A program made the translations under genes and the position numbers. The notes under the pieces are model-generated. The model did no database searches, was not told the origin of the DNA, and saw nothing but the letters and a program-made list of their open reading frames with translations. Positions 1 through 5,021 of a stretch of 5,021 bases of DNA are shown one piece after another. Numbering within the stretch: the first letter of the stretch is position 1; each line of letters begins with the position of its first letter. The stretch covers positions 1-5,021 of the forward strand of contig CAJTTD010000018.1 of NCBI GenBank assembly GCA_910579205.1, given 5' to 3'. The stretch is from an uncultured Christensenella sp. (GTDB lineage: Bacteria; Bacillota; Clostridia; Christensenellales; Pumilibacteraceae).

Positions 1-2078
1 TCGTCGTTATCCAAATCGAAGTAGCACTTACCGCCGCCGCTGCTCTCAATTCGCCCGGTACGAAGGAAACGCCCGTTTATTGTGGAACTGCCGTAAGTAA
101 GGCTTACCAATCGGCCGGGGTTCTTGCCGCCCGCGTCGGTTACGACGCTGTTAAGCACTCCGACGAGGAAGTTATAATACCCGGCTTCCTGTTCTACGGT
201 TATGGCACTTTCGGAAAGGATAATAGTACCGTTCCCCGCTGTTGTGGAACAACGGGCGTAAATATAATAGGCTGTCGCGGGTTTAAGGTTGGTATAGGTC
301 GCCGTAGTCAGTACCCACTGCCTAATATTTTCTTCTATGGCGTAATGGGCCAACCGTCCGCCGGAAATGTATAGCGCGTTTGGATCCTTGTTGTAGTTCG
401 GTTGGAAGGTTACGTTTAACAGCGTGAACTGCGTAGACTTCGCGCCAACGCTTAACATCTGCGTTTCAATGGAAAGGGGCTTTATTTTCTCGCTGTAATA
501 GTCGCCTTCCGGGTCGAATACCATGTTTAACAACTCTTGCGTAGCCATCCAACGTCGCCGCGCTCTTGTGGGGTCGGCTAACTTGTTGATGTTTATCACG
601 TCGTTAATGTCTTCTATCTCGTTCAATACGCGGACGGTAGTAGACTTCGTAACGGTGTCGCTCAGGGTTATTTCGTAGGTGTGCCGCTTCAAAAGGTTGC
701 GTTCTATCCTCACTATGCGGACAGCCTTGTTAATACCTAATTCCTCGTCTTCGACGTTAATGTAGTCGCCAACGTGGAAAATTTCGGCTTCCACCTCTTG
801 CCCGAAGGTCTTTATAAGGAAGTCTTCGGAAAGGGTAAGTTTATAACTTACTTGGGGCTGTGTCATAGCCGGGAAGTCCTTCTTTGCGGCTTCCGCTAAC
901 TTGTTTTCGGCGGCGGTAATATAACTTTCGGGCAGTTGTATCTCGGTAATTATATACTTGTCGCCCTTGGAAATTTGAAACGCGCCGGACGTGGCGGAAG
1001 GGAATACCATACCGTTTTCGTCCGTGAAGCGGTTAAGTATGAAGGTACGGGTAGCGTGGTCGTACTTGTGTACATCAAATTCGTAGCCCGCTAACTGCCC
1101 GGTTTGGAACTTGATTTTTGCTGCCACTCCGTCCAATAGATAACGGGTACTTCCGTCCGGCTTCTTGGCGTTCAAGTCGAACATAGCGTTATCCCCGGCG
1201 GTGGTGTCGGAAAATGTTATTTCGTCCGGGCCTATGGTTGTAACCTCGCCGACGCGCTCCGGCTTGATGTCGTAAACTTTTTCGTTTTCCTTTATTCCGT
1301 ATTGGGCTATTGCCTTCGCGTCCTCTAAGAAGGAAGTAAGGCGGTCGGTGTTGGGAAGGCACAGCCGGGTATGGCCGTAGTTTTGTCCGAGGTTATCCTG
1401 TCCGCCGTAAACGAAAAGGCGGGTAGTTAGTCCGGCATTGTTCACGTTGGTACGTTTAAGGCTATACAAGCCTTTGCCGCGTCCGTAACGAAGCGTAAAG
1501 GCGTGGGTAACGCCCGCCTTCTCCTTGATGTTAATCGTGTTGAAGCCGTTGCCGGGTGTTATCTCAAATTCTACGTTCCATTCGCTACAAATGTCTTGAA
1601 GCACTTGTAGGCAGTTACGGCTCGACGTGGTTAGGTTCTTGTAGTCGGTCGTCCCTTCCGCCGGGCAGCTCCCTAAACGCCACTTATTAGGCTGTACGCG
1701 GTTGGCGTTCCACACCAATACGCGCAAATGCCCATATAGGTCGCTGTAATAGGTATCGCCGTAAGCGTCCGGCGGTAACTTATATTGCGCGTCTATAAGT
1801 CCGTACTGCAACCCCTCAAAGGTTATGTCGTATTCGTAGCGGCGTAGTCCGTTCTTACCCGGTTCGGGTAATTGGTTAGCCGTATAGGTACGCCCGTAGA
1901 CTTTTATGCGGTCGCCAATATCGACGGGAAGGGGTACGGCTGACGAAACGGTAACGGTAACAACGTCGTCGGAAAGTAAGGCGGTTTTTTGGGTCGCCTT
2001 ACTGATTCCGCTGACGTTCTTACGGCTGAAAAGCGGGGTTTCGCTTCCGTCGGAATGGGTAATTATAATCTGTTCCAT
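1..2078 (-). CDS. Phage tail hub / tail-associated protein, N-terminal 692 residues (partial)
   Basis: This reading frame starts with ATG at 2078 (MEQIIITHSDGSET...) and stays open to the left edge, giving at least 692 residues; its stop lies outside the window. Residues about 55-95 (RIKVYGRTYTANQ ... YEYDITFEGLQYGL) and 155-240 (CLQVLQDICSEWNVEFEI, then LTTRLFVYGGQDNLGQNYGH) look like the hub region of Prophage_tail (PF06605)-type tail proteins, where a 'vvTRLyvYG' segment is characteristic. A second beta-rich region follows at about 400-475 (FHVGDYINVEDEELG). A fibronectin-III-like strand pattern lies at about 590-613 (TYTNLKPATAYYIYARC). The sequence ends in TGRIESSGGGKCYFDLDND, a motif I recall from Bacteroides prophage tail proteins. 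It probably forms the tail tip and connects to receptor-binding fibres. No peptidase active site is evident. The start overlaps the Dit-like gene by 16 bases, has no Shine-Dalgarno sequence, and is probably reached by translational coupling. The tail role is fairly secure; the exact hub or fibre role is inferred. Confidence 0.82.
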   Translation of the reverse strand, partial: MEQIIITHSDGSETPLFSRKNVSGISKATQKTALLSDDVVTVTVSSAVPLPVDIGDRIKVYGRTYTANQLPEPGKNGLRRYEYDITFEGLQYGLIDAQYKLPPDAYGDTYYSDLYGHLRVLVWNANRVQPNKWRLGSCPAEGTTDYKNLTTSSRNCLQVLQDICSEWNVEFEITPGNGFNTINIKEKAGVTHAFTLRYGRGKGLYSLKRTNVNNAGLTTRLFVYGGQDNLGQNYGHTRLCLPNTDRLTSFLEDAKAIAQYGIKENEKVYDIKPERVGEVTTIGPDEITFSDTTAGDNAMFDLNAKKPDGSTRYLLDGVAAKIKFQTGQLAGYEFDVHKYDHATRTFILNRFTDENGMVFPSATSGAFQISKGDKYIITEIQLPESYITAAENKLAEAAKKDFPAMTQPQVSYKLTLSEDFLIKTFGQEVEAEIFHVGDYINVEDEELGINKAVRIVRIERNLLKRHTYEITLSDTVTKSTTVRVLNEIEDINDVININKLADPTRARRRWMATQELLNMVFDPEGDYYSEKIKPLSIETQMLSVGAKSTQFTLLNVTFQPNYNKDPNALYISGGRLAHYAIEENIRQWVLTTATYTNLKPATAYYIYARCSTTAGNGTIILSESAITVEQEAGYYNFLVGVLNSVVTDAGGKNPGRLVSLTYGSSTINGRFLRTGRIESSGGGKCYFDLDND
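381..390. repeat. TGGATCCTTG word, first of two GATC sites
   Basis: TGGATCCTTG contains one of only two GATC tetranucleotides found in the window. It lies inside the hub gene, where the minus strand reads AAC AAG GAT CCA (Asn-Lys-Asp-Pro). The same ten bases recur at 4733-4742 in a different codon frame. This could be chance. Confidence 0.35.
2063..2078 (-). promoter_or_regulatory. 16-base gene overlap, probable translational coupling
   Basis: The last codons of the Dit-like gene (ATC GTA TGG AAC AGA TTA TAA) contain the ATG of the hub gene in another frame (ATG GAA CAG ATT ATA). No purine-rich Shine-Dalgarno sequence lies in the bases before the ATG. The overlap suggests that ribosomes terminating on the upstream gene reinitiate on the hub gene, which would keep the two tail-tip proteins in proportion. 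The overlap is seen directly; coupling is inferred. Confidence 0.55.
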
Positions 2079-3280
2079 ACGATGATGCCGTTGGTGGAAA
2101 AGTCGGTTATTTCCTCAATAACCCCGGCAATTACGACGTAGTAAACGCCGTTTTCGGCGTAGGTATGCTTCAACGCCTTCGCGCCTGTGAAGTCGCCGTA
2201 AACGTCTTCGGTTACGGTGCCGTCGCCCCAATAGACGTTAACAACTTTGTCGGTCTTGAGGGCGATGCGTACTTCGCGGCTTGCGTCGTTTATTCGTTGG
2301 TGGCGAACTACACGTTTCACGGGGTCGGGTTCTTTTAATTTTAGGCTGAAAGTGCCTATCATCTTGTCGTCGTGCCAACGCTTGTTAAAGGCTATGCCGT
2401 CCGGGGCGTAGACTTCGTAAAGTAGTGGCTTCGTCGGGTGGATGCTTATCATAAGCCGCGCCGTCCCGTCCTCGCGTAGAATATCGAAAAGTCGGTTTAC
2501 CCTCTCCACGAAGTCAATTTTACCCGAAGCCTTCAACCAACAATTAAGCGTTATTTCGCGTTCCTCGTAACGCTTGTTTGCGAGGTCTACTACTTTGCCG
2601 TGGTAGTCGGGCCAATCAACCGAGGCGGCCTGCTTCAACTTCGGAAGGTCGGTTACGCCGTTGGAACTCTCTACCCTTATACCCATTTCGCGGAAGTTTA
2701 CGCCGTTAAGGTAGTATTCAAGTTGCGAAACGCTGTTAAGGCTTCCGGCTATATCGTCGTCGGATAGGGCTACGTTGTAAACCTTCACTTCGTCTAAATC
2801 GGCATAGCCGTATTCCGTTCCATAGACATCTTGAATAATGGCTATTCCTGTAAGCGCGGCGGGTAGCGTAACACTGCTAACGCGCTGCGTGTCTAAGTAA
2901 AGGGTTACGGTGTTCCCGGCCTTCTTTATGGTAAGGAAGCCCCAACTATCGGGGTTTACGTCTATCCAAATTTCGCGGCTTCCCTCCAATAGCGCGGTAT
3001 TACAAAAAAGCCCGATTCGCTTTCCTGTAACTCCGTCGGCGTATTTGTTCGCCTTGACCCACGCTAAAATAGTGAAGTTCCCGGTTAAGGGTATGACGTT
3101 AGCCGGAACTTCGGCGTAGCCTTCGCCGGGGAAGCGTAGGCAGTTGCCCTGTTTGCCTACGACAAAGGGACAGCCCACTATTTCCGCGTCGTGGCGGTTG
3201 GCGGCGAAGTCATAGGCTACGGTTGAACCGTCCACTTCGTCGAAGGGAAGGTTAAGTATAAGGTTTTGCTCTAATGCCAT
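2063..3280 (-). CDS. Distal tail (Dit)-like protein fused to LamG and PKD-like domains
   Basis: This complete 405-residue protein has three parts. Residues 1 to about 183 look like a LamG/concanavalin A-like domain (PF13385 type): it opens with LILNLPFDE..GSTVAYDFAANRHDAEI, has GKQGNCLRFPGEGYAEVP at 42-59, and closes with the typical LDEVKVYNVALSDDDI at 162-177. Residues about 187-326 resemble a phage distal tail protein, with YYLNGVNFREMGIRVES at the start, the YEEREITLNCWLKA strand at 238-251 and a final FSLKLKEPDPVKR. Residues about 335-405 form a small beta domain with VYWGDGTVTEDV (349-360) and HTYAENGVYYVVIAG (372-386), the pattern of PKD-like surface domains. The Dit core would form the ring joining tail tube to tail tip; the flanking domains may bind host glycans, as in 'evolved Dit' proteins of other siphophages. 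The ATG at 3280 is one base after the upstream stop (TAA C ATG), within an A-rich stretch and without Shine-Dalgarno. The domain calls come from motif reading only. Confidence 0.8.
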   Translation of the reverse strand: MALEQNLILNLPFDEVDGSTVAYDFAANRHDAEIVGCPFVVGKQGNCLRFPGEGYAEVPANVIPLTGNFTILAWVKANKYADGVTGKRIGLFCNTALLEGSREIWIDVNPDSWGFLTIKKAGNTVTLYLDTQRVSSVTLPAALTGIAIIQDVYGTEYGYADLDEVKVYNVALSDDDIAGSLNSVSQLEYYLNGVNFREMGIRVESSNGVTDLPKLKQAASVDWPDYHGKVVDLANKRYEEREITLNCWLKASGKIDFVERVNRLFDILREDGTARLMISIHPTKPLLYEVYAPDGIAFNKRWHDDKMIGTFSLKLKEPDPVKRVVRHQRINDASREVRIALKTDKVVNVYWGDGTVTEDVYGDFTGAKALKHTYAENGVYYVVIAGVIEEITDFSTNGIIVWNRL

Positions 3281-3281
3281 G

Positions 3282-3791
3282 TTACTTGCGTTTATCGGTT
3301 GTTTTTATTCTCGCTTGCTCCGTGGCCTGGGTTTGGCACTCTCCGCCGTGAAGGATGACGCTTACCCGTGCGTTGTCGCTTGCTGTTACGTTGACCTTTG
3401 CCGCGCCGTCTATGCTGACGACGACAAAGGCGTTATTTCTTGCCGTGATGGTTATCTCGCTGTTGTCACGCGCCCACACTTGGCCGGCATCAAAGTTACC
3501 GTATTCCACCGTCCCGGCGGCGTTGTCGAAGGCTATAACACTTCTTGGACTTTTCGCCGCTATTAGGTCGTCGGTGCAAAACACACCGAAGCGGGCGCGT
3601 ATGTCGGCGAACTCGGCGCGAAGTTCCGGCGAAGGGTAGTTATTTTCGGAGCAGAAGTCCTGACCCTTGACGAAAAGGGTTATAAGGCGTTCTTTGGAAG
3701 AAGCCTTTAATATGAAGTCATACCACTCCGAACAAATACCCGCCGCCTTCGCTTCGGCTGCTAATCGTTGTTTAAGTTCTTGTAGTTGCAT
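3282..3791 (-). CDS. Small tail-cluster protein with decapeptide beta-solenoid repeat, function unknown
   Basis: This complete 169-residue protein lies between the tape measure and Dit-like genes. The N-terminal part (1 to about 70) is helical and charged (MQLQELKQRLAAEAKAAGIC ... SEWYDFILKA ... LFVKGQDFCSENNYPSPELR). I recall a similar opening from hypothetical proteins of Bacteroides prophages in the same location, but cannot confirm this. The C-terminal part carries six consecutive ten-residue units (87-146) in which small residues and Asp/Asn-Asn alternate with Val/Ile pairs, consistent with a short beta-solenoid; the tail ends in a basic TTDKRK. There is no signal peptide or membrane segment. 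The ATG at 3791 follows the tape measure stop by 12 bases (CACAACAGCAAA), with no Shine-Dalgarno. From its position it may be a tail-tip accessory, a small fibre-like protein or a chaperone; no function is established. Confidence 0.8.
   Translation of the reverse strand: MQLQELKQRLAAEAKAAGICSEWYDFILKASSKERLITLFVKGQDFCSENNYPSPELRAEFADIRARFGVFCTDDLIAAKSPRSVIAFDNAAGTVEYGNFDAGQVWARDNSEITITARNNAFVVVSIDGAAKVNVTASDNARVSVILHGGECQTQATEQARIKTTDKRK
3354..3533 (-). repeat. Protein-level decapeptide repeat, six units
   Basis: Read on the minus strand, residues 87-146 of the 169-residue protein divide exactly into AFDNAAGTVE, YGNFDAGQVW, ARDNSEITIT, ARNNAFVVVS, IDGAAKVNVT and ASDNARVSVI. The consensus of the last four is A-x-[DN]-[NG]-[AS]-x-[VI]-x-[VI]-x. 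The period is 30 bases, but the DNA copies have diverged, so this is a structural repeat rather than a recent duplication. The regular spacing of beta-branched residues suggests stacked short strands. Confidence 0.65.
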
Positions 3792-3803
3792 TTTGCTGTT
3801 GTG

Positions 3804-5021
3804 TTAGTCGGTTATTCCTTGGCTTCGTAGGTCGTCGCCGTCGTCTATTCCCAAACGGTTAAGTATGGATATAAGGCTTCCGGCTATGTTCCCTAATCGG
3901 TTATCCATGCTTGAAAGGTGGATAAGCTGCTGCCTAAAAATTTCAATGGCTATAACTTGGTTCTGCCTTACGGCGTTGGTCTGGCCTGCCAATAGGTCTA
4001 TACTCTCTTGGCTTGCCCCCTTTATTGCACCGCTTAGGCTTGTCGGGTCGCTTTCGTCTTCCAATTCGGCGAATAGGTCTTTATACATATCCATCGCCGC
4101 CTTGAAGTTCTGCCCGGCTGCGGCTACCGCTGCCTTAAAGCGGTCTTGTTCGGCTTGGGTTAGTCCGTCGAAACTGCCGTTTCCTTCTGCGTCGAAGCCC
4201 ATATCTTTTTGAAGCTGCTTAATTGCGTTCTGCAATGGCTTCTCCAAAAATTGAAGTTTTAGGGCGTTGGAAACAGCGTTTTTAAGCACGTTGTCGGCTA
4301 CGTCGCCGAATACCTTTGCAGCGTCCTCTCCGCTCTCGAAGGCTTCTATAAGTGCGTCCTTTAATTCGTTGGCTAAGTCCCCGGCGGAAGTTTGGGTGAT
4401 GCTTTTCGTGATTTCGGCGATGATGTCCTCAATCTGTCGCCCGGCTTCGGCGTAGCGTTCTTGGAACTCCTCGACGCGTCCCCAATCGGTTTCCTTCTTG
4501 GAGATTTCGTCGTTAATCATTCCTTGTATTTCGTTCTGCTGCTGCCGTAGGTTCTGAATTAACGCACTTTGGTTTTGGTAGACGGTTTCGCCGAGGGCTT
4601 TGTCTACGGCGTGTTCCAATGCTGTATAGGCACGTCCCAACCGGGTAACGGCTTCTTCGTGCTTCTTAATGGACTTTTCGGCCTTGCGGTCGCGGCTGTT
4701 GAATAGGTCGAAGGCTGACGACAAAAAGCCTATGGATCCTTGAATAATGCTTAACGGGTTGGCGGTGGCTATGCCTGTGGCAATTTGGGAGGCCCCGTCC
4801 AACATTCCGCCTATGTCGCCTAATATGGCTTCCGTTTCCTCGTCCATGCTTATACCCATCTTCTTTATGCCGTTTGTCACGCTTCCGAAGCACGACGAAA
4901 GGAAGGTTAGGCTACTGCCGAGGTCGCCGAAGGCTTCCTTAAAGCCCGCGCCGACGCTCTTTGCTACCCCTGTTTCTTTGTTAAGGGCGGCGTTCAATAT
5001 ATCGAGCTGTTCCTGTCCTTC
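3804..5021 (-). CDS. Phage tape measure protein, C-terminal 405 residues (partial)
   Basis: The frame is open from the right edge (first codons read EGQEQLDILNAALNKETG) to TAA at 3806-3804, so the true start lies outside the window. The TTG at 4997 could be taken as a start, but the frame continues through it without a break. Counting residues from that TTG: a glycine- and alanine-rich hydrophobic segment lies at 58-99 (AILGDIGGMLDGASQIATG ... FLSSAFDLF), followed by long charged, probably coiled-coil helices at 102-137 and 144-201. The C-terminus, SLSGAIKGASQESIDLLAGQ and onward through QTNAVRQNQ and HLSSMDNRLGNI, is a block I recognise from tape measure proteins of Bacteroides phages. In siphophages this protein fills the tail tube, sets its length and is ejected ahead of the DNA, with the hydrophobic segment a candidate for membrane insertion. 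The position just upstream of the Dit-like and hub genes supports the call. Confidence 0.87.
   Translation of the reverse strand, partial: EGQEQLDILNAALNKETGVAKSVGAGFKEAFGDLGSSLTFLSSCFGSVTNGIKKMGISMDEETEAILGDIGGMLDGASQIATGIATANPLSIIQGSIGFLSSAFDLFNSRDRKAEKSIKKHEEAVTRLGRAYTALEHAVDKALGETVYQNQSALIQNLRQQQNEIQGMINDEISKKETDWGRVEEFQERYAEAGRQIEDIIAEITKSITQTSAGDLANELKDALIEAFESGEDAAKVFGDVADNVLKNAVSNALKLQFLEKPLQNAIKQLQKDMGFDAEGNGSFDGLTQAEQDRFKAAVAAAGQNFKAAMDMYKDLFAELEDESDPTSLSGAIKGASQESIDLLAGQTNAVRQNQVIAIEIFRQQLIHLSSMDNRLGNIAGSLISILNRLGIDDGDDLRSQGITD
4733..4742. repeat. TGGATCCTTG word, second of two GATC sites
   Basis: This is the second copy of TGGATCCTTG, inside the tape measure gene, where the minus strand reads CAA GGA TCC ATA (Gln-Gly-Ser-Ile). 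The codon frame differs from the copy at 381-390, so the shared bases are not explained by a shared peptide. Confidence 0.35.

Noticed and set aside
1..2078. Diversity-generating retroelement variable region in the tail protein
   Set aside because: No C-type lectin-like domain, AAY-rich codon run or template repeat pair is visible within the window.
2910..3119. 69-codon plus-strand open frame
   Set aside because: It lies fully opposite the LamG part of the Dit-like gene, has no recognisable motif and no start context; it is a shadow frame.
3279..3639. Two overlapping plus-strand open frames (3279-3566 and 3355-3639)
   Set aside because: Both lie opposite the solenoid-repeat gene and overlap each other in different frames; their compositions look like antisense translations and neither resembles a known protein.
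3792..3803. Promoter or terminator between the tape measure and solenoid genes
   Set aside because: The gap is only 12 bases and holds no inverted repeat or Bacteroidota -33/-7 type promoter elements.
3865..4455. Plus-strand open frames 3865-4212 and 4267-4455
   Set aside because: They lie opposite the tape measure gene and are rich in Ser, Ala and Leu, as expected from antisense of Ala/Gly/Asp-rich helices.
4666..4893. 75-codon minus-strand open frame rich in His, Arg and Lys
   Set aside because: It is a frame-shifted reading of the tape measure gene on the same strand; the tape measure frame is uninterrupted across it and has a recognisable sequence.
4995..4997. TTG at 4997 as the start of the tape measure gene
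   Set aside because: The frame continues to the window edge without a stop (EGQEQLDI precedes it), and tape measure proteins are normally much longer than 397 residues.

Overview
The window is a compact stretch of tail-morphogenesis genes from a long-tailed (siphovirus-type) phage or prophage. Four genes lie on the minus strand and are read from right to left. Together they cover essentially all 5 kb, with at most 12 bases between genes and one 16-base overlap. The host is probably a member of the Bacteroidota (Bacteroides/Parabacteroides-like). This rests on three things: the C-terminus of the tape measure protein and the TGRI..GG..YFDLDN-type motif of the tail protein match what I recall of tail proteins from Bacteroides prophages; none of the three visible start codons has a Shine-Dalgarno sequence; and the bases before the second and third starts are rich in A and C, as is usual in that phylum. 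No database search was possible, so the host is an inference.

Layout in order of transcription: (1) 5021-3804, the C-terminal 405 residues of a tape measure protein, with its start outside the window. (2) 3791-3282, a 169-residue protein of unknown function whose C-terminal half is a regular ten-residue repeat that looks like a small beta-solenoid. (3) 3280-2063, a 405-residue mosaic protein: an N-terminal LamG/concanavalin-like domain, a central distal-tail (Dit)-like domain, and a C-terminal PKD-like beta domain. (4) 2078-1, the first 692 residues of a large tail hub / tail-associated protein, cut by the left edge inside a conserved motif.

This order (tape measure, small accessory protein, Dit, hub/fibre) is the canonical order of siphophage tail-tip genes. 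The tape measure sets tail length. The Dit ring closes the end of the tube and carries the adhesion device. The hub protein forms the tip and leads to host-binding fibres, probably encoded further left. The putative carbohydrate-binding domains on the Dit protein suggest that it also touches host surface glycans. No promoter, terminator, RNA gene, mobile element or CRISPR array was seen; the genes are probably part of one long late transcript.

The most unusual points are the three-domain Dit protein, the decapeptide solenoid protein, and a strong scarcity of GATC (two copies where about twenty are expected), with both survivors inside the same ten-base word.
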